A stretch of 64,000 nucleotides of DNA, from NCBI GenBank assembly GCA_963514095.1, contig OY741269.1, positions 20,994,559 through 21,058,558 of the forward strand, in the 5' to 3' direction. Numbering within the stretch: the first letter of the stretch is position 1; each line of letters opens with the position of its first letter. The stretch is from Eutrigla gurnardus. Taxonomy: Eukaryota; Chordata; Actinopteri; Perciformes; Triglidae. Shown in pieces: positions 1-61,400 of the stretch. Both the position numbers and the translations under genes were made by a program. Under the pieces are notes generated by a model that was not told the DNA's origin, did not search any database, and saw nothing but the letters and a program-made list of their open reading frames with translations.

Positions 1-2732
1 GGACTCGTCCTCTGCTTCACCATGCTGGGTCTGGGCTGCACGGTGGAGGTGAGCCAGCTCGGAGAGCACATCCGCAGACCCGTCGGGGTGCTGCTGGCTC
101 TCGTGTGCCAGTTCGTCATCATGCCCTTGGTGGCCTTCCTGCTGGCGTTGGCCTTCTCTCTGGATGATGTGGCGGCGATGGCCGTCCTCCTCTGCGGCTG
201 CTGCCCGGGAGGAAACTTATCAAACATAATGTCTCTCCTGGCGCACGGGGAGATGAACCTCAGGTAGATACACAAAACTACACGGAGCTAGGAAGTCAGT
301 CTGTAACACCATCTCATAGGCTGACGTGTTTTACGCGTATCATCCAGTAAATTACGCACTGAAGTAGCGGCGACAGTGGCCAACTTTACGCACGACTCAA
401 CACCCTAAATGTATACTTTTGTCAAACGTAACAATAATGGTTCGACTCTGTGAGCAGAGACCACGTTCACACTTGTGCTCTCCTCCACCCAGCATCGTCA
501 TGACCATATCCTCCACTCTGCTGGCGCTCGTGCTGATGCCAGTGTGTCTGTGGATCTACAGCCGGGCCTGGATCAACACACCTGTGGTCAACCTCATGCC
601 ATTCGGGGCCATCATCCTAACCCTGTGCAGCACGCTCATCCCCATCGGCTTAGGAGTGATGCTGAGGTACCGCTACACGCGCGTGGCCGACGTTGTTTTA
701 AAGGTAATTTCTTCAATCTGAGTCGGCCAAGTAATGCAATTTTGTTTTCATTTAGACTGAGTTACTTTGCGCCTTTGCGCAAAAGCGCACTGCGTAATTT
801 CCCTTGCCCGTCATAAGTGGAGGAGGATGCTGACTGCAGGAAGAGTGACATCAGAGACGTCAGAGGAGCTCCTCCCTCCCATTTATGAGAGAGGCCAGAC
901 GGAGGGCCACATCAATGACAGCAGACAGGCACAGAGATGCAGAGATACAACTCCCAGTTCTCACTAGCTCAGGTATTAAACTTCCCGGATAGGGTCGTTA
1001 ATAAGGTGAGTCACGTGACTCCTGGACCCGCCCAGTCCTCATGAGTCTTCAGCATTTTGGTGGTGGCAAATGTGTCCTGAGCCATCAAGTGAACTCATGA
1101 TTTGGAGCCATATAAATAAAATCGAATTGAATGAATAATAATACAAAAGTAATTAGTAGTAGTACTAGAATAATTAAGTTAAAGCAGAAATAATAATACT
1201 ATACTATGTTTTTGTCAAAAAAAAATAAAATAAAATAAGTATTATATGTTGAAATGAGTCATGGTAAACATCACAGTATAGTATGTTGGAAAAAAGTAAT
1301 GTTGAAAAAAGTAACAGTAACGAAAAGTAATTATATTGAAAAGTCATGAAAAACAAAAAACGGAGGAAAAAAGTATAGAACGTCAGAGAACAAGCACTGA
1401 GACAATGAATAGAACGGGAGTTTCTTTTAGAAAATTAGGTTTTATTCACCCAAAAAATGCAAAACAATACAAGCCAAGAACTTAATAACTAGGCCAGAAG
1501 AAGAGTTCCAGAATCCTGTCGAGAAATCTCATTGCAGAGTAAAAATGTTCCTCAAATTGTTTTACTCAATGATTGCTGGATGTCATGAAAAGCTGCCACT
1601 CTGGGACGACGATTCCAGATCCTGTGCAGAGTAGTAGTAGCGTAAAAAGTCAGTCTAGAACGAAGAAAAAAATGTAGTATGTCGAAAAAGGTAATGAAAA
1701 AAAGTCAGTATAGAAGGTCAATAAAATTTATGAATAAAGTAAAAATATTGTAAGTCGAAAAAAGTCCAAATATAGTGTGTGGAAAAAAGTTATGAAAAAG
1801 TAATGAAAAAAGTCAAAATATAGTGTGTGGAAAAAAGTTATGAAAAAAGTCAAAATAAACTGTTGAAAAAAGTTTTGGAAAAAAAAAAAAAAAGAAATAA
1901 AAAGGAAAATATCATCCACATATTCAGCAGCAAAACCAGTGAACTCACTAGAACCTGGTCCATTAGCTTCTGGAAGCTTGCTGCAGTCCCATCGTACCAA
2001 ATGGCAGGACCGGGACCTGGAAGAGACCCCAAATAAGTCATAATATGGTTTAGTACAGTTTGTCATTAACTTTTTAACCACCTTTCATCCTCAAAGACCC
2101 GAAGTTCAGAAAAAAAACCCATAACTTGATAAAAGTAGGAGGAGCCTCAAGAAGAGCTAGAAAGGAAAGGTGTCCATGCCATGCTGAACTACGGTGTGTT
2201 GCAGGTCTCCCTGTGGTCTCTGCTGGTCACCCTGGTGATGCTCTTCATCCTGACTGGGGCCATGCTGGGCCCGGAGCTGCTGTCCACCATCCCGCCCTCC
2301 GTCTACGTGGTGGCGGTGCTGATGCCCATGTGCGGCTACGCTGCGGGCTACGGCCTTGCCGCGATCTTCGGCCTGCCGCCGAGCAGCCGCAGGTCCGTCT
2401 CCTTGGAAACGGGCTGCCAGAACGTGCAGCTGTGCACCGCCATCCTGAAGCTGGCCTTCCCCCCCCAGCTGATGGGCGGCATGTACATGTTCCCTCTGCT
2501 GTACGCGCTGTTCCAAGCGGCCGAGGCCGGCATCTTCATCCTGGCCTACAGGATGTACAGGAAGAAGGTCCTGCACAAACCAGACCTGACGGGGGACGGC
2601 GAGGCCTCGGGGATAACGTATCAGAGGTTTGAGGACGACGAGGACATGGACTCGTCATACGGCGCTGTGACAGTGAGCGACCCCAACAGCATCATGTTGG
2701 ACCCGTGTCCTCCCAATCCCACTCCGGTTTAA
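1..2732 (+). CDS. slc10a4: slc10a4, SLC10-family vesicle transporter; 5' part outside the window
   Basis: Three coding exons are seen: 1-263 (begins mid-exon), 493-703 and 2205-2732 with stop TAA at 2730-2732. Splice sites are CAG|GTAGAT, CCCAG|CATC, AAG|GTAATT and TTGCAG|GTCTCC, and the phases agree (2, 0). The visible 333 or so residues hold several hydrophobic membrane segments and the SLC10 signature GCCPGGNLSNIMSLL in exon 1. The family's usual length is near 440 residues, so about 100 N-terminal residues lie before the window. The C-terminal tail is cytosolic-looking and acidic (EDDEDMDSSYG), as in SLC10A4. In mammals SLC10A4 sits on synaptic vesicles of cholinergic and monoaminergic neurons and, unlike its bile-acid-carrying relatives, is an orphan transporter. 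SLC10A6 or A7 are less likely because of the tail and because zar1 and fryl follow. Confidence 0.9.
704..2204 (+). other. slc10a4 second intron with A-rich tandem sequence
   Basis: This 1.5 kb intron is mostly AT-rich. From about 1160 to 1880 it is dominated by units of the kind GAAAAAAGT. Within 1755-1860 a unit of about 50 bases, containing AAAATATAGTGTGTGG, is repeated back to back. I see no coding exon in it. Confidence 0.6.
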
Positions 2733-3250
2733 CAGACGTAAGGGGGACCGGGATGAGACCTGCAGGTGGATTCATCTTTATGATCAAAAATCTGGAGACT
2801 GCAGAGAAATCCACCATGTTTTCCTGCTGCTTCTGTCATCAGCTTCATCGTTCAGTTTACAATCCACATCTGATACTGGTGAAGAAAAAACAAGCATAAA
2901 TGTTTTAAAAACATTGTTTTGTTACCTGTAACTTCCATCATTGAGAGTAACATTAAATCAGTAAATCACACCATCCAAAAAAAAAAAAGCAAATGAAGAG
3001 CGCTTTCAAAATATATGTGTGTGTATAAGACGGGGCCGGAGGGCGTATTCAGAGCTGTATTTATCTACTGTGTTCCGATTCAGGATAAAATATTTATATC
3101 AATGTTGCACTTGGACCTCGGTTGGATTTGTGTTCAACGAAGACGCCCTGAAAAGACATCAGTTATACGTTGCACTGCCGATCCAGTATGTATCTGTACA
3201 AAATGTACAATATGTGTATATTATAAAACTACTGTATCAACAAAATAAAA
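2733..3250 (+). terminator. slc10a4: slc10a4 3' UTR with poly(A) signal
   Basis: The stretch after the stop holds no further exon. An AATAAA hexamer lies at 3243-3248, about 510 bases after the stop, which fits the 3' end of the transcript. A (GT)n run follows at about 3287-3310. Confidence 0.55.
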
Positions 3251-3591
3251 AAGTACACGTTGCATACCTCCGTCACGTCTGCCATTTGTGTGTGTGTGTG
3301 TGTGTGTGTGATATCTAACCAGTTAGAGGTTGTGGGTGAGTCAGACTGCAGCCACTTACGGGTGATTGCTTTTTTTGCTGCTGCGGACATTATTTTGAAG
3401 AGATATCTATCATTTCCTGCCATCCTATCTGGTAAATCACCAAGATAACGAGTTGAATGACAGAGGAATCTGCCGTTTCAGTATGCACGCATGTATAGTT
3501 ATATAGTATACTCCCTAATGTTTAATTGCTTTTTGAGACTAATCAATAGGTATTCTTTGTTTGAGCTCCAGTGACGGGTTATAATTGAATG

Positions 3592-3800
3592 CTAATATTT
3601 GGGTTTTCTGTATGTTGAGCTTGTATATGAATATGTGCCAAATACATCAAGGAGATCTAAAAGGATAGGAAGGCATTCCTCAGGGTTATTAATATATAGC
3701 AAGACATCATCTGCGTACATCGCCATTTTGTGTTCCATATCATCAATCAAAATTCCCTGTATGTTACCGTTTTGTCTTACTGCCTGTGGCAAAGAACCGG
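3592..3800 (-). mobile_element. Fragment of a non-LTR (L1-type) reverse transcriptase
   Basis: On the minus strand about 66 codons read openly and contain AMYADDVLLY, the catalytic YADD box of LINE reverse transcriptases. It is preceded by an AVRQNGNIQGI-like segment and followed by NPEECLPILL, an order typical of L1/Tx1 elements of fish. Only this short piece of the roughly 900-residue second ORF remains, so it is a dead remnant. It lies between slc10a4 and zar1. The L1 clade is inferred from wording around the YADD box; RTE or L2 clades differ there. Confidence 0.75.
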
Positions 3801-3839
3801 ACCGCTACTTTTATAATACAAATGCCGCTTTCACTGCCT

Positions 3840-4320
3840 GCTCGCTCGCCATGATGAGAGCCGTTCGCATTCTCTAAATGCAAAGGGAAGGAGCTCCAAT
3901 GCTTCCTTTCAGAGCTCCTTTAGCATAGGATGCAACGGACCTTCCTTCAACAAAGGAAAGGAGATCACGCCGACCCACAATTCTTTGCGAGAGCAACATT
4001 TAAAGTGCTGCACACCTTGGCCGTTCATGAAAACAAACGATATGTGCATTTGCATTTTTAAAAATTACCTTTATGCAGACATATAGTAATTTGAATTGTG
4101 TTGATGTCGCCGGTGCCGATCATCAGCTGTCAATCATCAGCGGCCGCGTTACAATGACGTAGCTTAGTGAAAGTCTGGTCGGATTCTCTGAGCACCGCGG
4201 TCCTTTTGAGTTCTCCTATCGCCTTTCCTTAACCCCGTGACGTTTTCCCCAGAGGTCAAGGAATAGGAGTTAGGACCTTATTTTTTGACTATTCGCCTGC
4301 ACCCCTAGTCTTGATATATT
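3840..4320. repeat. Probable short DNA-transposon remnant between slc10a4 and zar1
   Basis: The stretch mixes purine blocks such as GGAAGGAGCTCC with a second half containing GTTCTCCTATCGCC and CCCCAGAGGTCAAGG. The style is that of non-autonomous fish DNA elements. No clean terminal repeats were found, so the class is open. It holds no gene. Confidence 0.3.
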
Positions 4321-4459
4321 CATACTTTAAATTCACATAAAATTCAGTGAAATTGGGGTTAACTTGTTATTGTATATAAAAGTAGTCCTGCATAATATTT
4401 TATGCTGAATACAAAAATGTAATACTCAGTTATTTTTAACATTTTTCAATAGACTACAT

Positions 4460-4700
4460 GCTGTAGGGGTGTCTTAAACGTATTAATCATAAGTAAGAAT
4501 CACGATTCATACGATTAAACGCATTTATATCGATTATTGGTGAAGCCAAAACGATTAATTCTATTTATTTATTTTAGCAGATCGATTTAGTTGAATCGAT
4601 AGGACTGACAATCGATTCATCGATTCATCGATTCATCGATGCCAGCATTTTCGGCAGTATTTCCGATACTGGTAGCGGAATCGGAACAACTCTAATTTTT
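4460..4700. mobile_element. hAT-like terminal sequence with ATCGATTC tandem motif
   Basis: It begins near TAGGGGTGTC and ends near GGAACAACTCTA, both close to the ends of fish hAT elements (TAGGGATGTTCCGAT type). Inside, the unit TCGATTCA is repeated in 4611-4640. There is no transposase reading frame, so this is a non-autonomous or decayed copy. Confidence 0.45.
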
Positions 4701-5067
4701 AACAGTGCATTTTTTTAAAATTAACATTTCAATCTGAAATCTCTGTACACTTAACTTGATACAGACCAATTCTGTTTACCATTGCATCCACAACACAGAA
4801 TGGTAGGCTAGCGTTTGTATAATGGAATCCAAAAAGTTTTTTTTCCTGTCGCACTAATGGTTGTTTGTTGTGTTTTGTTCGTTAATGTGTCTTTAAAAAA
4901 TTCCAATAAACAGAATTTGAAAATATATAGAAAAAAAGAAAAGATGTGTGTTTCTGAGGAGACCGGAGTTCAGAGTCACACCTGAGCTTAATTAGGCCTA
5001 ATGGCGGGCTCGTGTTGCTACTTAAAATGGCTTCACCTAGCAAGCTTGGTTGGCCGAACAAAAAAAA

Positions 5068-7140
5068 ATGGCGACGTACGGTGACGAGCCAGTCGACAGC
5101 TATTTCTACTCCTCTTACAACCCGTACCTTGGCCGGTACCCGGGCCGGTACCCGCGGCCCAAAGACGCCGGCGGCTGGAAGTACAACAAGAGCTACCTCA
5201 CCCACTACGGCGACTCCTCCGACGCCTTCAACAACCAGCAGCGCGCCCAGCTGAAGTCCATCCTGTCCCAGATAAACCCCAAACTCACCCCGAGGCTGCG
5301 GAAGGCCAACACCAGGGACGTGGCGGTGCAGGTCAACCCGAAGCGGGACGCCTCGGTGCAGTGCTCCGTCGGCCCGCGGACCCTCCTCGCCTGGAAGCGG
5401 GACTCGCGGCGAGGCCGGAGGAAGCCGGAGACGAGCACGACGCTCGGGGAAGGCGGCGGAGGAAGCCCGCAGGCGGCGGGCGGGGTCCGCTACCCGCGCA
5501 CCCTCGCGGTGTATTCACCCATCGCCTACAGAAGCGTCACCGCGTTTGTGGTCGACGACAACAACAACAACAACCGGAAAGAGGCCTCGTGCGGTGAGGC
5601 GCGAACCAGAGAGTCGCACGAGACCGCAGGGGACAGTGACGATGACGGTGACGACGACGACCAGGCAGGCGAGGAAGGAAAGACCGAGAAGAACCGGGAC
5701 CAGAACAAAAAACCCAAAACCAAACCTGCGGAGACCGACGACGCGCTGCTAACAGCAGAGGGGTCAAAGGGCAAGGCGCGCGTGAGGTTCCAGGTCAGTT
5801 ATGTCACGTGCTCCTATTAAAAAATAATTACAGAGCAAGAATTCTAAGTAATACATTCAGGGTCTTTTAATGTTTTATTTAAAAAATATAAAATGGGCAT
5901 GGATTGTCATTTTTAAGCGTTTCAAAATGTTGTTCTTTTAATTATTGTAAATCCAGTGAATTGGGGGCAACAATTTATTTTACATTTATGCATATGAAAT
6001 TTACCACAGCTTGACTTCACGTTAAAGGAGTCCTGTGAGCAAGGTTTTTCTAAATTTTAAAACTGAAGCATTTCCTTGCTCCTGCCTCCCCCCACTTAAA
6101 AAAATAAAAGCACAAATAAACTAAATTATTCCTCAACAAACAACATATAAAGTCACAGAATAATAACCAGATCTCTTTTTTTTTTTTTTAATCTGTCAAC
6201 ATTTACTTCCTATTTCAAAGCTTTTATCTGCTGAAGCAAATCATGCAGGGTAAAAAATAGAAAACGTAGAGTTCATGATGTTCCTGCAAGATTATATTAT
6301 ATGGTAACTTGGTTTCTGTTCGGGCCCCTGAAGCTGCTGCACAGTGAATAATAAAGCATCTTAAGGGACTTACGGAGAGTTTACTGGGATATGGACTGAA
6401 TATTTTGTTTAAATGTAGAAAATACAAGGCAGCATTACATTTTCATCGGGGTCATGTTTATTTAACAGCCAACATCTGGCTATTATCTGCCTGCATGGTG
6501 TAAAGATGAACCGAGTTTAAATTAAACTGATTATTACACTGAAGAAGGGGAGAGAGTGAACTGATTTTCTTTTTTTTTTTCCTTTCCCTCCATCAGTTTC
6601 TGGAACAGAAGTACGGATATTATCACTGCAGAGAATGTAATCTGCGATGGGAGAGTGCGTATGTATGGTGTGTTCAGGGCACCAACAAGGTGAGCCGCAT
6701 TTTTCTGTTTTCAAGTCAAGGAACTTGTAAATAGTTGCACTAAATCAGGATTCAGCACTGAAGTAATTTAATCTAAAACCTGGGTGGATTAAACTGAATT
6801 TTACAGTTCTGACTCTTGACTTCACTGGTTATTTTTTTGCAGGTTTACTTTAAGCAGTACTGTAGGAAATGCCAAAATGACTTCAACCCATACCGAGTCG
6901 AGGACATCACGTGTCACGTAAGAGGCCCGTCTCTCAACTTGCTCTGTGACGATGCCAACTGTGCAATGACTAAACCAAAGTCTTTATTTTCTCCAGACCT
7001 GCAACAAAGCGCGCTGCACCTGCGCGATCACGCAACGCCACGTGGACCCCAAGCGTCCCCACAGACAGGACCTGTGCGGCAGATGCAAAGGCAAGAGGCT
7101 CTCCTGCGAAAGCACATTCAGCTTCAAGTACATCATCTAG
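5068..7140 (+). CDS. zar1: zar1, zygote arrest 1, maternal mRNA-binding protein
   Basis: Four exons: 5068-5793, 6597-6689, 6843-6917 and 6997-7140 (stop TAG 7138-7140), all phase 0 with GT-AG borders, giving 345 residues. The start is the ATG at 5068 (MATYGDEPVDSYFYSSYNPY), which matches the N-terminus of fish Zar1; an in-frame TTG upstream is not needed. The N-terminal half has the conserved block QLKSILSQINPKLTPRLRKA followed by DVAVQVNPKRDASVQCSVGP. A low-complexity acidic and basic middle follows, including five Asn in a row (DDNNNNNRK). The C-terminus is the zinc-binding domain. Zar1 is made in growing oocytes and binds 3' UTRs of maternal mRNAs to hold their translation; loss blocks oocyte or zygote development. 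The paralogue zar1l is less likely given the fryl neighbour. Confidence 0.95.
6597..7140 (+). CDS. zar1: zar1 exons 2-4, C-terminal Cys-rich zinc-binding domain
   Basis: Spliced residues 243-345. Paired cysteines are C253/C256 (HCREC), C267, C280/C283 (CRKC), C297 with H298, C300, C305/C307, H313, H320, C325/C328 (CGRC) and C335. This is the 3CxxC-type double zinc finger that contacts RNA in the ZAR family. All expected cysteines appear intact. The domain is spread over three very short exons (93, 75 and 144 bases), the usual arrangement. The protein ends in SFKYII right after the last finger. Confidence 0.93.
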
Positions 7141-7350
7141 GAGGCGTCTCACCAGCCGAGCTCTGCCGCCGTTAAAACATCGGTTACACCCCTCGCCGTC
7201 AGTGCCGATGCTATTTTTGGATGCAAAACATTTATATTTGACCTTTTTTTTTTTTTTTCAAAAGTTTATTTTATGGCTTGGTTTTGTGTTTTTGATGGTG
7301 AGCGCCACACACACACTTTACAATGAAATAAATGGCAACCTTGCACTCTG
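7141..7350 (+). promoter_or_regulatory. zar1: zar1 3' UTR with candidate CPE and poly(A) signal
   Basis: The AATAAA hexamer is at 7327-7332. A TTTTAT motif, the consensus cytoplasmic polyadenylation element, is at 7269-7274, 52 bases before the hexamer. That spacing falls within the range at which CPEB works in oocytes. The UTR is short, about 200 bases, and also contains a T15 run near 7244-7258. Confidence 0.5.
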
Positions 7351-7554
7351 TATTGACGCCTTCTTTTAAAACAGCTGAGATCTCGTCGACTTGACTCCCC
7401 AATGCTATGAACTGTGGGTAATTCCCTCAGGTGAACTCTGCTGAAGAGTCAACATTCATCATTCATTAGATATGTGGATATCAAACTATCCAGCTCCATG
7501 TGCATTAGGAAGACTGAACTGAGTCTTTAATACTGGTAGTTTTATTTGACATCA

Positions 7555-8400
7555 GCAGTTTAGTGGACTACGATTTGGAAGCTTTAAGTTGGCCATCGCC
7601 ATCTTGGAACCACCAAGTGATGTGGAAGTGACCATATTTGTGTATGTGGAGGAGCGACGGGTGGATCTTGATACAAGCAGCACCCTTACTGGATCCTGGA
7701 GTGAAACTGCAACGAAGTTACCAGCTTCATAATTCAAGGTCAACTTTACAGCTAACTGACCTGTCAATCAGCAGGTAGCCCCGCCCCCTAAAGCTTCCCC
7801 TGCTTTCTGGCCTGTTTGACGCCCCGTTTACATGAAGGGAAAATGTAGATATTTCCACAAACGATTTCTAAAAACTCCGGCCAAAGTGGAGATATCGAAT
7901 AACGCCGGTTATGTGTTATGTCAACTGGGAGAAACAGGGTTTAAGGTTCTCAAGCGTCGCAGGAAGTCGCTCGTGTTATTCGTTATTGAGGATTCTGATT
8001 GGCTTGCATGGCTTTATCCTTCTCCTTACACTGCCGCCCATAGGTTTGGCATAGTTATAATGGCGCTCTACGGCAGATTTATGCAGGTTGAACAATGTTA
8101 TTTTTGAAAACAGAGGGGGGGGGGGGGGGGGGAGGGGAATATTTGTTTCTCTAAATACCCTGCTACGTGTAAATGTGACCTAAATGAACATCATGCTGGA
8201 TTGAAGACTTGAAACTAGAGATTGAGACCATAAACTCATGTTGATGAGATAAGAGATAAGTAGGACCGTTTTCTCAGACTTCTATACAATGAAGAGGAGA
8301 GGAGACGCCCCCTGGTGGCCTGCAGGGAGAATGACTGTTCAAGGCACTTCAGCCTTTGGCTTCACTCTTCAGCACTGGAAGTCGGCGCCTGCTTAATAAC
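7555..8400. mobile_element. Two-part fish repeat split by an inserted element
   Basis: The outer parts are 7555-7815 (with GGCCATCGCCATCTTGG and AGGTAGCCCCGCCCCCTAAA) and 8183-8400 (with AACATCATGCTGGATTGAAG and ACGCCCCCTGGTGGCC). I recognise both as the halves of one interspersed repeat that is common in teleost introns. The part between is a separate element. No protein is encoded. It fills the space between the ends of zar1 and fryl. Confidence 0.5.
7818..8180. mobile_element. Inserted short element inside the outer repeat
   Basis: It begins with CCCCGTTTACATGAA and ends with CTACGTGTAAATG, which are imperfect inverted ends (TTTACATG against CATTTACACG). It carries the internal text AAACTCCGGCCAAAGTGGAG typical of a fish MITE. 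A run of about 18 G (8107-8128, with interruptions) sits near its right end. Insertion broke the surrounding repeat. Confidence 0.45.
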
Positions 8401-8429
8401 TTTAGACCAATGCTAGAACTCTATGATTA

Positions 8430-10086
8430 GGTATTTATTTATCCAGAGAGAAGGCTGGCATGTGAGTGAACAAGAAAAAGAAAAATGTATAATGTACCTC
8501 TACATTAAAACATCTTCCAGGTAAATAATATATTCATTAAATAATTAAGAACAGCATTCAAATGTACCAGACAAGCAGGAAGGGGAAAAAAGCTGAGGAA
8601 TGAGTACAGTACAGTGTTACAATGTGCCTCGACAAGATTTTTCCAGAAAGCGTTCAGATAATTAATATCCTGCAGTCACAGCAGCACAAGAAGGGCCATT
8701 CTGGAAGCAGAGCGCCGGCCATTCCCCCCCTCCCTTTGGGGGAAAAAAATGATTGGGAGGATGAGAGCACTGCTTTGCAACGTGATCAACCAACATGGAC
8801 AAAAAAAACAAAACAACCTCAGCCTCCCCCTGAAGAGGCTTTAAGTGGCACCATGCTGACAAACGGATCACAGTGGAGAGAAGGAATGCATATGACTAGG
8901 TTGGGTTGGTATGGTCCGACGGGGGGGAGCTACATCAGGTCGCCATCGCAGAGGTGGCTGGTCCCAAATAACCCCCCCGACCCCCCCTTCCTTTGCAAGA
9001 CCACAACCAGACAACCAACCTTTGGGTAAATCTTAGGGGGCGTTTGTGTGATTGGATGACGAAAAAGGCGCGGCGGATCATCAACGACTCGGATCTGGTC
9101 TCGGCTTTCTCTCGTCACATTAGCTTTATACAGACATCCCCATTCGGATGAACAGTGCATTACACAAAAGTACAAGGGAAAAAAATACTGGTTTTACACT
9201 ATACATTTTTTCTAAAATATATACAGAGTAAAATAAGTTATGTTTTCCATAATGAGTTGTAGCCAGTCTGCACTCGTGTGCAAGTATATGCAATTCGTGT
9301 GTGAGCGAATACCAGAATATCCAATATATATCATCACACAGTCTCTAAAAGGCAGCTACTTATTTGGTTAAAGAGTGAGTTTTGCGCGTGACGACCTGTC
9401 GAAGGGGACTGTCTTCCTCTCCAAGCAGATCAATAAACAGATAGATTTCTCTTTTTACACTCCCTGAAGGCGAACGTCTCCCACAGGGCTACATGTTAAA
9501 TATCCTAACATTTACAACCTAGGATGTTAGCTCTAATAAAAAATACATTTCTCAAAAAAATATTCTTGCAGTGCTTTTTGTCTTCCAAGCATGCTTTTGA
9601 AAACTTTTTAAACAAGATTTTTTTTTTTTTTTGCTCGTGAATCTTTGTCCTCACACATAACGACGCTCCTCTCTGGACTGTCATACGTGCTTCTATCTGC
9701 CGTCTCGGGGTCAGATCCAGCAAAAAAAAAAAAAAAAAAAAAAAAATCAAAATAAATCAAAAATCAAAAATAAACCATCCCGCTGCGTCGTCCTCCTCTC
9801 TGATTCTCTCCCAGTCGCACCACCACAGCGATTTATTGCAACTGAATTTTGCAAGTTGGCTTTGTCTGGGAGAAGATGTTAGCTTGAAGCATTCATACAA
9901 GTAATAATATATATTAAGAGTCACAGTTATTCCCACGCATCCTTTAGCCCTTTATAGGTGGAGTCTCTCGCCCTCCTCCGAAGCCCCTCCCCGTCTATAC
10001 TCTCTCTCTCTACAGCTGATGTGAGGTAGAGAGCAGGGAGGGCTCCATTTGTCCAGTCTAGTCCCCCCCCCACCCCCCCACAGGGT
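8430..10086 (-). terminator. fryl: fryl 3' UTR (extent approximate)
   Basis: This follows the fryl stop on the minus strand and contains no reading frame of interest. Minus-strand AATAAA signals occur near 9828-9833 and near 8434-8440, so the 3' UTR is about 0.25 or 1.65 kb. The longer form is more usual for this gene. A run of A (plus strand) lies at 9722-9746. Transcription converges with zar1. Confidence 0.4.
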
Positions 10087-60578
<50,492 letters not shown>

Positions 60579-61400
60579 GGCGGCTCTCAACCAAAGGTTT
60601 AAAAAAAAAAAATGTATTAAAAAGTTAGGCGCCCCAGGAAAGGCACGAATGCTACACGGCTCCTGTCACTTTCATCGCACGAAAACCAAAACATTCCACT
60701 CTTGTCGGGAAAAAAAAGAAACCATGTACACCTCAAGCTCCACACCAGACTGAGATACTAGCCTCCGCAGGCGCTGGTTAACGGCAGCATCCTCAAACTG
60801 CGCTGAGGAAAAAGAGAAGAAGCGCCCGCTAGTTTGTTTTCCTCTGTCGCCGTGTTCACGGAAGAGTGAAACAGTGCTGGAAGAAGAAGAAGAAGAAGAA
60901 GAAGAAGAAGAGAGAGAGAGAGCATAGCCTGGCTAGTTAGAGAAGTAGTCCACCCGGCGCCGGCTGCCCACTTGCCAATCCACTGAGTCCCTCATCCCCC
61001 CCCCCCCACCGGTTCCACCACAATAAAGATCCAGAAAAGGACTGCGTGAGAACTTTTCCTCCAGATCGAGACCAAAGACAGAAGTCTTAACAATGCACGG
61101 CGAGATTCCCTCTCCTCTCCTCTTCCTGTGTGTATGTGTGCCCGTCCTAGCCCACTAAAGCGCTGTCAGCCACCCTCCGCCTCCCCCCCACCACCACCGA
61201 AAGCTCCCTGCCTCCCCATTGGCTGGTGAGCAGCCCCTCCCTTTCCCGGGGCCAGCTCTTGTTCTTACACTGATGCCTGCTCTTTTTTTCCCCTCTCCGG
61301 GGGTGAGAGAGCGAGGCTTGTTTCGACAGCAGACAGAGAGGGAGGGAGGGAGTGTGGGGGTGGGTGATGATGTCATCAAAATGCTGCGAGTGTTCCCTGG
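60579..61400 (-). promoter_or_regulatory. fryl: fryl 5' UTR and promoter region
   Basis: GC-rich sequence upstream of the ATG at 60578 contains a (GAA)n/(GA)n run at 60880-60921, C-rich and G-rich blocks and several CpGs, as expected for a broadly expressed vertebrate gene. No clear TATA box was found. The transcription start is not fixed from sequence alone; a 5' UTR of 200-500 bases is likely. Confidence 0.4.

Noticed and set aside
2126..2632. Long open frame overlapping slc10a4 exon 3 in another frame
   Set aside because: It is a shadow of the GC-rich exon; the other frame gives the SLC10 membrane protein and has matching splice phases.
5204..5774. Several open frames on both strands across zar1 exon 1
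   Set aside because: They arise from GC- and repeat-rich codons of zar1; none has a domain or splice support.
8107..8128. Long G run as a G-quadruplex
   Set aside because: A single homopolymer inside a transposon; more likely a sequencing-prone tract than a structured element.
60880..60921. GAA repeat as a disease-type expansion
   Set aside because: Only about nine GAA units followed by GA; within normal microsatellite range.
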